This document shows positions 5,689 through 12,857 of a DNA stretch of 64,000 nt, piece by piece. Within the stretch, counting starts at the first letter, position 1. Each line of letters begins with the position of its first letter. Source of the DNA: a virus. The notes below the pieces were generated by a model. That model was given only the letters and a program-made list of their open reading frames with translations, had not been told where the DNA came from and did not search any database. The DNA is taken from positions 1 to 64,000 of the IMG/VR virus record IMGVR_UViG_3300027792_000002; one strand, written 5' to 3'. Made by a program: the position numbers and the translations under genes.

Positions 5689-6042
5689 TTACAGTTGTTT
5701 TAATTTCAATAGTTCGTTATTAGCTAAATTAATTAGCATTAAAATATTTTCTTTATCGTTTTTTACATCTTCCCATGTTATTTTTTCAAGCTCAAAGCAA
5801 TAGTCCCAAAGACTAGAAAGTCCGAAAATGTTCCTTTTACCGTCAAAATAATGATCAATAACGTACCTATGAGTATTGGTTGCAGTGCATGACTGCCAGT
5901 TCCCGCTTTTTATAGCTTTCCCAAAAGCAATAAAAACAGTCGGAAATTGAATTGGTGAAGCATAATTTTTTGTTGCATCCCTTAGTTTAAATGTACCTTC
6001 AAAATAAGTCGCTTTTTTGTTTGTTTTAAAAATAGTTTCCAT
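5689..6042 (-). CDS. Hypothetical early protein (117 aa)
   Basis: A 117-aa soluble protein (METIFKTNKKATYFEGTFKL...). It has beta-rich and aromatic central segments (ASPIQFPTVFIAFGKAIKSG, THRYVIDHYFDGKRN) and a C-terminal helix (ENILMLINLANNELLKLKQL). It has no signal peptide and no recognisable active site. Balanced codon use and operon position support a real gene of unknown role. Confidence 0.65.
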   Translation of the reverse strand: METIFKTNKKATYFEGTFKLRDATKNYASPIQFPTVFIAFGKAIKSGNWQSCTATNTHRYVIDHYFDGKRNIFGLSSLWDYCFELEKITWEDVKNDKENILMLINLANNELLKLKQL

Positions 6043-6057
6043 TTATAAGACATTTTT

Positions 6058-6312
6058 TTAATTTTTAATTTTTATAAAATTTTGTTTTGTAATTTTATCC
6101 AATGAAACAGAAAAGCGTAAACTATGCCCTAATTTAGAAAAGCATTCTTCTACCTCAAAAATTGCAAAATAAGAAGAACCCCCTAAATTTCTGACTTTAG
6201 GAAGTTTTGTATATGTAACAGTTAATATTTCCCCATTAAATGTACCATCGTAGTATCCAGATAAAATATCTGGATTTGTACATTTAAATTGATCCCCTAA
6301 TTTTATTTTCAT
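6058..6312 (-). CDS. Small beta-rich protein (84 aa)
   Basis: The 84-aa product (MKIKLGDQFKCTNPDILSGY...) has the strand pattern of a small barrel: GEILTVTYTKLP, SYFAIFEVEECF, LRFSVSLDKI. It ends about 15 bases before the neighbouring gene 5689-6042. Such proteins are common in Bacteroidota phage early regions; the function is unknown. Confidence 0.6.
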   Translation of the reverse strand: MKIKLGDQFKCTNPDILSGYYDGTFNGEILTVTYTKLPKVRNLGGSSYFAIFEVEECFSKLGHSLRFSVSLDKITKQNFIKIKN

Positions 6313-6400
6313 TTCGTTTGTTTTTTAGGTTTTAACGTTAATAAATATTTTTGTTTAATTCGCTTGTTTTTAGTAATTTGCAGGATGTTCTTTGACGTAT

Positions 6401-6769
6401 TTAAACTATTTCGACTGGGTTGCCCCAAATCCATCCCTCTGGAAGATGCGTAGTGGGCAATTTATACCCTATTTTTTCGAGTTGGAATTTTTTGGTCGTT
6501 ATAACTCTCTTCCATTTGTTCCTGCCCGAAACTTGCAATACACCGTTTATTTTATCGAATGAATAATTTTTGTTTATCATAGTAAACGGCCTAAACATAT
6601 TGCATGGATAGTTGTTTTGAAAAACAACGTGTCCGGGAGCAATCATAAATCCATCGAATCCAGATTTTATAGTAAAAACGGATTCAATTTCTTTTCCAAT
6701 AAATTTTTCTATTTCTGCAATATTAACAGAAGTGCAAAGATTTGTTTTGGTTAAGTTCTGGGTTTTCAT
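6401..6769 (-). CDS. Hypothetical early protein (122 aa)
   Basis: The 122-aa product starts MKTQNLTKTNLCTSVNIAEI and is beta rich with conserved-looking aromatic positions (MIAPGHVVFQNNYPCNMFRP, LPEGWIWGNPVEIV). Its 5' end overlaps an alternative upstream frame (6723-7001) by 47 bases. No signal peptide or catalytic motif is visible. The function is unknown. Confidence 0.6.
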   Translation of the reverse strand: MKTQNLTKTNLCTSVNIAEIEKFIGKEIESVFTIKSGFDGFMIAPGHVVFQNNYPCNMFRPFTMINKNYSFDKINGVLQVSGRNKWKRVITTKKFQLEKIGYKLPTTHLPEGWIWGNPVEIV

Positions 6770-7001
6770 TTCGTTTGTTTTTAAGGTTTAAATTCAGTGG
6801 GCAGCCCGGTAACGATCCGGCAATCCAAGACAAAGCTTGAAATGTCCATTTTGCCCTATTGAGAGTATTTTCAGAATGTTTTCTTTCGTTTTTGCAATCC
6901 TCGATATGTTGCCGCCTATCGTACGCGCTTCTCGTTTTTTTTTGGTACAGGGTGAGGTCCCTCCGAATCGGGTGAAGCTTCAACTTCGTGAGTAGCATCA
7001 T
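6723..7001 (-). CDS. Possible first gene of the minus-strand operon
   Basis: A 92-codon basic frame (MMLLTKLKLHPIRRDLTLYQ...) starts right after the divergent promoter region. Its 3' end overlaps the next gene by 47 bases in another frame, and its amino-acid composition is uneven, so it may be spurious. A 22-codon frame, MDISSFVLDCRIVTGLPTEF plus two residues, lies within it. One of these should be the first translated product. Confidence 0.35.
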   Translation of the reverse strand: MMLLTKLKLHPIRRDLTLYQKKTRSAYDRRQHIEDCKNERKHSENTLNRAKWTFQALSWIAGSLPGCPLNLNLKNKRNENPELNQNKSLHFC

Positions 7002-7257
7002 TTAAGATGTGAACTTTCAATGATTAAAGATAGCAATTATTTCAATACGATTATCAAAAAAGATAATAAATTTTATATAAAAATATAACAAAATAGCGGT
7101 TTTGTAACAATTGTTACATTTTGGCATATTTGATCCAGTACTGGTGCAATAAAACACCAAACATGACAAATATCATGGTTTATGAAAACCAAAATACACT
7201 GCTAAAAATTTGCAATACCACAAATAATTGCTATATTTGCAGTTGAACATAATAATT
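7002..7257. promoter_or_regulatory. Divergent early promoter/operator region
   Basis: The plus-strand promoter is near-perfect for Bacteroidota: TTTG at 7209-7212, 19 bases, then TATATTTG at 7232-7239, with the first gene at 7258. A perfect 16-base palindrome, TGTAACAATTGTTACA (7103-7118), and a smaller one, CCAGTACTGG (7136-7145), are candidate repressor sites. The minus-strand operon starting near 7001 is read the other way from the same region. This layout resembles a lysis/lysogeny or early/late switch, although no repressor gene is adjacent. Confidence 0.65.
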
Positions 7258-7392
7258 ATGTCAATGGGAGAAGGAACAGAAATAAAAAAACGGGCTAAAA
7301 TCCTGAACCTGATCGAAGCACTCAGGAAACAGTGGCCTATCAGGATCGAATCGAAATTGCTAGGAAAAGAAATAAAGGTATTTTTATCTTAA
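7258..7392 (+). CDS. Small basic protein (44 aa)
   Basis: The first frame after the TATATTTG promoter, from ATG 7258 to TAA 7392. The product (MSMGEGTEIKKRAKILNLIE...) is basic and helical (KQWPIRIESKLLGKEIKVFLS). Its start lies about 19 bases after the -7 element. It could be a small DNA-binding regulator, but no fold can be assigned. Confidence 0.5.
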   Translation: MSMGEGTEIKKRAKILNLIEALRKQWPIRIESKLLGKEIKVFLS

Positions 7393-7395
7393 ATT

Positions 7396-7530
7396 ATGGA
7401 AACAAAGAATAAAACAAAGATCAGGATAAAAAACCCGTTCAAACAAAAAAAGGCAAAGACAGCGACAAAGCCGCCAATCTTCTGCAAAACATCATTCACC
7501 CGCTCAAACGATGAAGTAATATTTACTTAA
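7396..7530 (+). CDS. Small basic protein (44 aa)
   Basis: Begins three bases after the stop of 7258-7392 (ATG 7396-7398) and ends at 7530. The product (METKNKTKIRIKNPFKQKKA...) is very lysine rich in its first 26 residues and probably binds nucleic acid. It is followed 12 bases later by the terminase small subunit gene, so the three form an operon. Confidence 0.5.
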   Translation: METKNKTKIRIKNPFKQKKAKTATKPPIFCKTSFTRSNDEVIFT

Positions 7531-7541
7531 CAAAAAGAGAA

Positions 7542-8078
7542 ATGGTATTTCCCAAAGGCAAAAAAAGACCAGACATGGAAAAAAACAACTATTGGAAGAT
7601 CGCCGTTGAAAATGGGACTATTGGAAACAATAAACTATATACACCAATAGAGCTAGCAAAAAAAATTAATGAATGGGTAGAAATAACATTAAATTCTGTC
7701 TGGGAAAGAGAGGACTTTATTAAATCTGGACAAGAAGCAGGGAAAAAGATTTATTTAGAAACTCCTACTCCATTCTTAATTCAAGACCTGTGTTTGTTTT
7801 TAAAGGTTAACCGCAATTATCTGACAGATTTGAATGATAGCATAAAAAATAAAAATGATCCCGAATCAAAGGAATTTTCACGCATTATTGCACATATAGA
7901 GTTGTTAATCACAAATCAAAAGCTCCAAGGGGCAACGGTTGGAGCTTATAACCCTACGATTGTCAGTATGTTGGAAGGGTTGAGGTATAAGGCGGATGTA
8001 ACCAGTGACGGCGAGCCGTTGTCCATCAACATCAATGTAAGCTCCAACAATGTAAAGGACATCCTGAATAAGGAATGA
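7542..8078 (+). CDS. terS: Terminase small subunit (putative)
   Basis: The 178-aa product resembles the gp3-like DNA-packaging proteins of Bacteroidota phages. It has an N-terminal helical part (IELAKKINEWVEIT), the motif PTPFLIQDLCLFLKVNRNYL, and the stretch LLITNQKLQGATVGAYNPTI followed by a leucine-rich helix. It would recognise phage DNA and regulate the large subunit at 16368. ATG 7575 (MEKNNYWK) is an equally good start. Separation from the large subunit by over 8 kb is unusual, since the two are normally adjacent. Confidence 0.7.
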   Translation: MVFPKGKKRPDMEKNNYWKIAVENGTIGNNKLYTPIELAKKINEWVEITLNSVWEREDFIKSGQEAGKKIYLETPTPFLIQDLCLFLKVNRNYLTDLNDSIKNKNDPESKEFSRIIAHIELLITNQKLQGATVGAYNPTIVSMLEGLRYKADVTSDGEPLSININVSSNNVKDILNKE

Positions 8079-8201
8079 TATACTTTGTTTTGTTTGTTTC
8101 ATAAGTTTTGGGTTTAGATTAGTTGGGAATCCGGGTTAAATTGCCCGGATTCTTTGTTTGAACCGGTGCCGATCCTGCATATAACATAATAAATATTTTG
8201 T

Positions 8202-8209
8202 TATCTTTG
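8202..8209 (+). promoter_or_regulatory. Promoter -7 element TATCTTTG
   Basis: TATCTTTG matches the Bacteroidota TAnnTTTG element and lies 33 bases before ATG 8242. The inverted pair ATAACA (8181) and TGTTAT (8199) overlaps it and may be an operator related to the ATTTAACAT sites at 16334 and 18311. A clear -33 TTTG is missing. Confidence 0.4.
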
Positions 8210-8241
8210 TGCGTTTGTCGAGGGCAAATAAACAAGAATGT

Positions 8242-8454
8242 ATGAAAACAGGTATTTTTGACAAAGGAAGCGGCACGATGCACGTGTTTAACAGCAAACA
8301 GGATGTTGCGAAGTTCCTATCAATCCACCGCAATACGTTATCATATCATCAAGCGAATAAGACCATCGAATATAGAGGCTTTTTGCTTTCGTTTGATGTA
8401 AAAGAACATAAATCAAAGGGTAAAATCAGGCAAACCCAAGCATTTACAGCGTGA
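8242..8454 (+). CDS. NUMOD1-like DNA-binding protein
   Basis: The 70-aa product from ATG 8242 has the pattern of a NUMOD1 modular helix-turn-helix: a short strand (GTMHVFNSKQD), the helix pair VAKFLSIHRNTLSYHQAN, then IEYRGFLLSF. NUMOD1 domains give DNA specificity to phage homing endonucleases; here the module stands alone. A GTG at 8209 would extend the frame into the promoter and was rejected as start. Confidence 0.6.
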   Translation: MKTGIFDKGSGTMHVFNSKQDVAKFLSIHRNTLSYHQANKTIEYRGFLLSFDVKEHKSKGKIRQTQAFTA

Positions 8455-9008
8455 CACCGTGTCATACAGCCACAGGAAGCCGCCACGTGCCACAGGCTGC
8501 ACTCCAATAGCGAGCCTATCTAATGCAAAGGCATCGTATCATAATCCACATACAACCACAAAACAACACGATTACAAGGCATTACTGGTTGATTTACAAA
8601 TAGTTGCCTGATTCCTATTTAACACAATAACAATTATAAGACAAACAGGTGTTTGTGAGTTATGGTGGCGGTTGGGTGCGCTACCATTGCAGGGTCAATC
8701 CTATTTAACATAATGCAGGTACGTGCAGGGCTGGCATGGATACCCCCCCCCGGCAAAAATATTCCGCTTTTATTCCTATTGCCCGCCTATATATAAATAG
8801 TTTAAGGTATTCCCCTCTACCGTACTTTCAGTAGGATTGGGTTTTGGTTTTTTGAGGGGGATATGGGTTTATTTGGTATAAAGTGTTTTTGGGTAAATTG
8901 GGTAAATTGGATTTAGTGATTTGGCAAAATATGCGGGGATATTTTTGGGGTATAGGGTTTTTTATAATTTGATTGGGATAATGGTTAGAATGGGCTTTAA
9001 ATAGGGTT
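8455..9008. other. 554-bp intergenic region between convergent operons
   Basis: No convincing gene is seen. The left half carries two copies of CCTATTTAACA(C/T)AAT (about 8615-8628 and 8701-8714), matching the operator half-sites at the late promoters. A run of nine C is at 8743-8751. The right part (8820-9000) is strongly G/T rich on the plus strand, with TGGGTAAATTGGGTAAATTGG-like tandem repeats around 8889. It could hold a terminator, an origin or a packaging signal, and nothing decides between them. Confidence 0.5.
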
Positions 9009-9233
9009 TTATGGGATAATTTTTATGTTATCGAAGTTTAATTGGTTTTGTGGTTTGTATGTAGGGGTGTATATCCCGGGTTCTGTTTCTGTTATGTCTA
9101 TTATTACATCAGGCAGGATGAAGTCTTGTTTTAGGAGTTTGGTTACGGGTTCTCCTGTTTCTTGCACGGATAGTTTTATAGAAGTATTTCCGAAGTATTT
9201 TCCTTTGTCGAGTATTTCAAATTTCAGTTGCAT
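9009..9233 (-). CDS. Stand-alone Ig-like (tail-tube appendage type) domain
   Basis: The 74-aa product contains IKLSVQETGEPVTKLLKQDF followed by a strand-rich ending. It parallels the protein at 9758-9970 (LSVKETGKPITGLVKEDF) and, more distantly, the C-terminal domain of the tail-tube protein at 25615 (IPITGLVKADF). The pattern suggests a small immunoglobulin-like beta sandwich. It overlaps the next gene upstream (9217-9465) by 17 bases. It may be a decoration domain supplied in trans, or an early protein using the same fold. Confidence 0.55.
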   Translation of the reverse strand: MQLKFEILDKGKYFGNTSIKLSVQETGEPVTKLLKQDFILPDVIIDITETEPGIYTPTYKPQNQLNFDNIKIIP

Positions 9234-9465
9234 TGTATTTCCGTTGTTTCAGGTCTTTTGCTATGTTTTGCAGTCGATTGATTTCGTTTGCCAGTCCCGT
9301 CATGTCTTTTATGAACCCTTTTATTAGCTTTGCGGCAACCCGTGCAGACAAGACGGTGTTTTTGTCGCCGCAATTTTTAATTATTTCCTTTTCAAAATTC
9401 AGTATTGCTTTATAATTATTGATTAATTGCCTTGATTTTTCTATTTTGGTTGGTTTTGTTTCCAT
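9217..9465 (-). CDS. Small helical hypothetical protein (82 aa)
   Basis: The 82-aa product (METKPTKIEKSRQLINNYKA...) is almost entirely helical and probably a coiled coil (FIKDMTGLANEINRLQNIAK). It overlaps the start of 9009-9233 by 17 bases. It might be an oligomerisation or scaffold factor for its Ig-like neighbour; that is inference from context only. Confidence 0.55.
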   Translation of the reverse strand: METKPTKIEKSRQLINNYKAILNFEKEIIKNCGDKNTVLSARVAAKLIKGFIKDMTGLANEINRLQNIAKDLKQRKYNATEI

Positions 9466-9506
9466 TATAGCCGATTTAAAGTTTTATTTTGATAGTATTT
9501 GATGGT

Positions 9507-9761
9507 TCAGCGATTTCGGATAGTATCTCCGATGTTATACGATTCATAATAATACTGGTAAGTCCAAACCTTTTTTACGGTATCTCCTTTTTGGATTTCT
9601 AATGAATACCTGATATAATTGTCTATCACTGGGTTTCCGTATGGTTTTTGTACTACGATCCAATCCGGGTATTTAGTCAGTGGTTCTGGTTTTGTGTTCG
9701 TGCAAGCCATTATGGCGATTATTGGCAAAATGCGGAATATATTGTTTAATTTTGATTTCAT
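9507..9761 (-). CDS. Small lipoprotein-like secreted protein
   Basis: The 84-aa product starts MKSKLNNIFRILPIIAIMAC, a lipoprotein-type signal with cysteine at residue 20. The rest (PLTKYPDWIVVQKPYGNPVI...) has repeated tyrosines (YQYYYESYNIGDT). Its start overlaps the stop of 9758-9970 by four bases. It is probably membrane anchored in the cell envelope, possibly as a superinfection-exclusion factor; that function is only a guess from size and location. Confidence 0.6.
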   Translation of the reverse strand: MKSKLNNIFRILPIIAIMACTNTKPEPLTKYPDWIVVQKPYGNPVIDNYIRYSLEIQKGDTVKKVWTYQYYYESYNIGDTIRNR

Positions 9762-9970
9762 TGTTCGAGTTTTATTTTGCCAACATCATTCGGGTTAATC
9801 AAAATTCCGTTGGGAAAGTAACTATTGGGTTCTATTTCTGTCAGATCTATTATTTCTTCTTGAAAGGAAAAATCTTCTTTTACAAGCCCTGTTATGGGTT
9901 TTCCTGTTTCTTTTACGGACAATTTCATGGGGTATTCATCCGTGTCGAGTATTTCAAATATTATTTCCAT
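9758..9970 (-). CDS. Stand-alone Ig-like domain, paralogue of 9009-9233
   Basis: The 70-aa product (MEIIFEILDTDEYPMKLSVK...) shares the layout of 9009-9233: F-E-I-L-D start, LSV.ETG.P.T.L, a DF, then II-D-TE-EP. These are clearly duplicated genes that have diverged. The motif ITGLVKEDF is close to ITGLVKADF in the tail-tube protein at 25615. It overlaps the terminase-like ATPase gene 9961-10461 by ten bases. Confidence 0.6.
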   Translation of the reverse strand: MEIIFEILDTDEYPMKLSVKETGKPITGLVKEDFSFQEEIIDLTEIEPNSYFPNGILINPNDVGKIKLEQ

Positions 9971-10461
9971 GTGTCGTTAAAATGAATAATAAATAATATG
10001 CTATTTTCGCGTTTTTTTAGTTCCCTTAACCAATGGCCGTGGCTTGGGGGGTTGCAAGTCAATATTATTTGCCCTGTCGTATTTTTGTCAAAAACTTCAA
10101 AAATATCTAGATCAAGGTAATCCGCCCCTTTTATGATTGCTTTATTGTAGTAGGTTATATATGCTAAGTCATCGTATCCAAGGATGTAGATTACAGAGCT
10201 TTTTCCTAAAACGAAGGATGTTGTGGATTTATTATATTTGAATTGTTCCCCTGCTAGTATTTCGGATATAATATCTACTGCATATTGTTTATGCGGGCAA
10301 AATATCCCAAATCGTATGCTTTTTGACAAGCAATCAATGGCTGCTTTTTGGCAGGCCGCATAGAATTTGCCTGTCCTTATTCCACCGCAAAGGATTGTAT
10401 ATTTTTCGTCTGATTTAATAAAGTCAGAATACTCCGGCAATACTTTAATTTTTGTTTCCAT
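9961..10461 (-). CDS. Miniature terminase-like ATPase without nuclease
   Basis: The 166-aa product looks like a shortened terminase large-subunit ATPase. It has a P-loop-like GGIRTGKF (residues 26-33, compare GGARSGKT in the real terminase), a matching LGYDD where the terminase has GGLDD, a strand YLDLDIFEVF at the Walker B position, and NPPSHGHW (137-144) where the terminase has NPPTKAHW. The nuclease domain is absent and the usual Ser/Thr after the P-loop lysine is Phe. It sits among early genes, far from the packaging block. It may modulate packaging or be a repurposed ATPase. Confidence 0.6.
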   Translation of the reverse strand: METKIKVLPEYSDFIKSDEKYTILCGGIRTGKFYAACQKAAIDCLSKSIRFGIFCPHKQYAVDIISEILAGEQFKYNKSTTSFVLGKSSVIYILGYDDLAYITYYNKAIIKGADYLDLDIFEVFDKNTTGQIILTCNPPSHGHWLRELKKRENSILFIIHFNDTWK

Positions 10462-10660
10462 TGTTTTCTATTTTTTTGAATTTTTTCCCATCGCTTGTCA
10501 ATTCATATTGCTTCAATAATTCCCCGGCTATATCGAATAAGGCGATTAATTTATTTTTCAGGTTTTTGTCTTCGATGCACATTGCGGCATGGATTCCATT
10601 GATTATGTCCCCCCTGATTAGATTTATCGCTTCTGCTTCTATCCTTTTTAATTTTTTCAT
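10445..10660 (-). CDS. Small helical protein (71 aa)
   Basis: Starting at ATG 10658-10660 the product is MKKLKRIEAEAINLIRGDII..., mostly helical with an asparagine/lysine tail. A longer frame from 10717 begins with an unlikely cysteine-rich stretch. It overlaps the mini-terminase gene by 17 bases and ends inside it. It has the size of a helical adaptor but no recognisable family. Confidence 0.55.
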   Translation of the reverse strand: MKKLKRIEAEAINLIRGDIINGIHAAMCIEDKNLKNKLIALFDIAGELLKQYELTSDGKKFKKIENNGNKN

Positions 10661-10667
10661 TGCTTTT

Positions 10668-10955
10668 CTATTTTTTGCACAATATCCTAAACATCCATGG
10701 CATAGAAGATTTTGCATTGTTTTTTGTTTGATGTTTCAGGTCAAGACATTCTGATTCGAGTTGGTTTATTCTTTTGTTTTTTTCTTCTATGATTTCCATC
10801 GCTTGCTTTACTGCTTCGTCCCGTGTAATGTAGGATAATTCGTAAAAATTAAGCCCATACCCTATTTTTATCGTATGGTTTTTTTCGATATCGGTTTTGA
10901 AATCCCTTAGCTCGTTGTATTCCTCCAAATTTAATATGACCGTGTTTGCTTCCAT
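10668..10955 (-). CDS. Coiled-coil hypothetical protein (95 aa)
   Basis: From ATG 10953-10955 the product is MEANTVILNLEEYNELRDFK..., with strong coiled-coil potential around EIIEEKNKRINQLESECLDL. The N-terminal VILNLEEYNELRDF resembles small DNA-binding or antitoxin-like starts, but no fold is certain. It lies in the minus-strand operon between 10660 and 11003. Confidence 0.55.
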   Translation of the reverse strand: MEANTVILNLEEYNELRDFKTDIEKNHTIKIGYGLNFYELSYITRDEAVKQAMEIIEEKNKRINQLESECLDLKHQTKNNAKSSMPWMFRILCKK

Positions 10956-11002
10956 GTGTTTGTATATTTTAATTAATTGTTTCCATTTGTTTAACCATTT
11001 TA

Positions 11003-11428
11003 TCAAATGTTATTCCATGGCCAATTTTTTAGTTTTTTTTGAAAGTCTATTCCTCTGTAATAACCAGTCAACCGGATATATTCATAAAGCCCCGGTGCTA
11101 TTGCTTCGCTCTTTTCTTGGAGCATTTCTATAACCGTTATGTCATAAAACAGCCTTATGCCGTCAATTTTGACGTTGGTCATCAGTTCCCCTTCCGGTTT
11201 TCCGGGCAGCCATTCCGGCCATTCCCCAGCGTTGATGAGGCAGCTTGCTACGGCTAGTTTGACAGGGTCTGTTTCCTTCCCTATCCATTCGATCATCTCC
11301 GGTGTCCAGTATTTCAGGGACGCGAATTTATCTCCTAGCCGTTCTTCCTCTTTTTTATTGGAATTGGTACGGTTGTCTGGTGTTGCCAGAGCTTTTATTT
11401 TGTTTAATATTGGATTTAATTTAATCAT
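11003..11428 (-). CDS. Hypothetical early protein (141 aa)
   Basis: The 141-aa product has a charged, flexible N-terminus to about residue 35, then an ordered tryptophan-rich part (YWTPEMIEWIGKETDPVKLA, NAGEWPEWLPGKPEGELM, LKNWPWNNI). Its start overlaps the upstream gene by eight bases. No motif for catalysis, membrane or secretion was found. It looks like a genuine structured protein of unknown function. Confidence 0.6.
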   Translation of the reverse strand: MIKLNPILNKIKALATPDNRTNSNKKEEERLGDKFASLKYWTPEMIEWIGKETDPVKLAVASCLINAGEWPEWLPGKPEGELMTNVKIDGIRLFYDITVIEMLQEKSEAIAPGLYEYIRLTGYYRGIDFQKKLKNWPWNNI

Positions 11429-11813
11429 TGTTGCCTTCGTCTATGATATATACCCTTGCTGTCTTGAAGCTGCTTGCGCGTGGTTCGCAAAACAAGTCTT
11501 TTGCCTTTATTTTTATCTCCACTTTCTTTTCCCTCCTTAAAATCCAGTCAAAAAAAGTAGGTTTCCCAAAATTATGGCAGATAGTTCTTTCTTCTTCTGA
11601 AACAATATAAAAATATGCTTTTAGTTGGGCTGTCAATAAATTGAACACGTAATCGTCTTCGTTTAATTCTAGTTTTGATATGGTTTTTTGTATTTCAGGC
11701 AGTTCTTCCTGTGATATTTTTGCGTGCGTGCTTATTGAATCCCTTTTAAGTTCTACTACGTTAACCGTTTCTTTGCCGTCATCGGTCGTTTTTTTTGATT
11801 TTTTTTGTTTCAT
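11421..11813 (-). CDS. First gene of minus-strand operon 2 (130 aa)
   Basis: The 130-aa product has a lysine-rich, disordered start (MKQKKSKKTTDDGKETV), a helical centre (ISQEELPEIQKTISKLELNE) and a beta-rich end (KVEIKIKAKDLF, ARVYIID). It follows a good promoter at 11839-11870. Family and function are not recognised. Confidence 0.6.
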   Translation of the reverse strand: MKQKKSKKTTDDGKETVNVVELKRDSISTHAKISQEELPEIQKTISKLELNEDDYVFNLLTAQLKAYFYIVSEEERTICHNFGKPTFFDWILRREKKVEIKIKAKDLFCEPRASSFKTARVYIIDEGNND

Positions 11814-11838
11814 GCTTCAATAAGTTTATTGTTTGTTG

Positions 11839-11870
11839 CAAATTTACTAATTTATAGGCATTTATGCAAA
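11839..11870 (-). promoter_or_regulatory. Promoter for the 11813-9009 operon
   Basis: Read on the minus strand, TTTG (11867-11870) is followed after 20 bases by TAAATTTG (11839-11846), the Bacteroidota -33/-7 pair. The ATG at 11813 follows after a 25-base leader. The plus-strand operon starting at 11952 is read divergently from the same gap. Confidence 0.6.
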
Positions 11871-11951
11871 ATAATTGTATGTTTAACAACATGTCTTATT
11901 GTTTTGTTTTCAGCTTTTTGTTTGGTAATTTCGTATTTTAAATTGTAGTTT

Positions 11952-12170
11952 ATGTGTCAAATAGTAATATTGGGGAAAAGCGGCATAAAATGCGAAACTG
12001 TCAGCGAATTGAAACAGGCATTGCCAGATTTGAAATTAGTAAAATGCGATAGTTATGAAACTATTGATGACAATAGTTGCCTTTGCCAAGTCGATTTAGA
12101 GGAAACATTCGACAATGCGGGGTTTGAATGGGAAAGCCGATGTATGGTTTTTACTTTAAGTGATTTGTAA
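11952..12170 (+). CDS. Hypothetical protein (72 aa)
   Basis: First gene of the plus-strand accessory operon. The 72-aa product (MCQIVILGKSGIKCETVSEL...) has an alternating strand/helix start and four cysteines (C2, C14, C35 and C46, roughly), so metal binding or disulfides are possible. It ends 22 bases before 12192. No known family. Confidence 0.55.
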   Translation: MCQIVILGKSGIKCETVSELKQALPDLKLVKCDSYETIDDNSCLCQVDLEETFDNAGFEWESRCMVFTLSDL

Positions 12171-12191
12171 TAAAACATAAAATGACCAATT

Positions 12192-12431
12192 ATGGGATAT
12201 ACAATTGAAAAAAATATTTCGCTCCCTAAAGCAAAATCAGGGGCTGAAAAAAAATACCCATTTGGAGAAATGGGTGTCGGAGATTCATTTATATGCGGGG
12301 AATATTCCCCGGTGAACATGACTAGGATCGGCAACGCTGCGCGAAATTGGGGTAAACTTTCTGGTAGGGATATTAAATTTTGCCTTCGTAAAACCGCAGA
12401 CAACAAAATACGAATTTGGAGGGTTGTGTAA
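12192..12431 (+). CDS. Small hypothetical protein (79 aa)
   Basis: The 79-aa product (MGYTIEKNISLPKAKSGAEK...) has the pattern PFGEMGVGDSFICG followed by NAARNWGKLSGRDIKFCLRK and a short final strand (IRIWRVV). This resembles small phage proteins of about 80 aa with a conserved F..M.VGDSF.. start. The role is unknown. It lies in a tight series of accessory genes. Confidence 0.6.
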   Translation: MGYTIEKNISLPKAKSGAEKKYPFGEMGVGDSFICGEYSPVNMTRIGNAARNWGKLSGRDIKFCLRKTADNKIRIWRVV

Positions 12432-12470
12432 TACATAATATTTATTGAAATATAATTAAGATTAAATAGG

Positions 12471-12755
12471 ATGGATAGTTTAAAAGACTGGTCTGACACT
12501 CTTTGCCGCGAATACGTGGATGAGTTCAGCAAAAAGCAGGGTCTGGCGTTCGATGGCTGGGTAGGTGACGACATAGGCGGGATAGCAAGTTTCATAGAGC
12601 AGTATTTCTTTGATTTCAGGGATATTGTTTATGATATAAATTCAGGGCAGTCAGTAGGTTTGATAATGGAGTGGCAGGACAATACGATCGAAAATGCCCG
12701 CAGCGTGATAAATTATTATAGATATTCCAAAGGGTTAAGGTACGAAGATTTATAG
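12471..12755 (+). CDS. Hypothetical protein (94 aa)
   Basis: A 94-aa acidic protein (MDSLKDWSDTLCREYVDEFS...) with helices and the stretch DGWVGDDIGGIASFIEQYFF, reminiscent of small immunity-type or regulatory helical proteins. No transmembrane segment or signal peptide. The 102 bases that follow hold no gene except a 13-codon frame and are AT rich. Confidence 0.6.
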   Translation: MDSLKDWSDTLCREYVDEFSKKQGLAFDGWVGDDIGGIASFIEQYFFDFRDIVYDINSGQSVGLIMEWQDNTIENARSVINYYRYSKGLRYEDL

Positions 12756-12857
12756 ATATAGACTTTATGAAAAAAATGACATGCGATTCGACAAATAATA
12801 TGTATTGATTTTATTAAACTGAAATTGGATTTTCAAATTTAATAGTTAAATTAAGGT

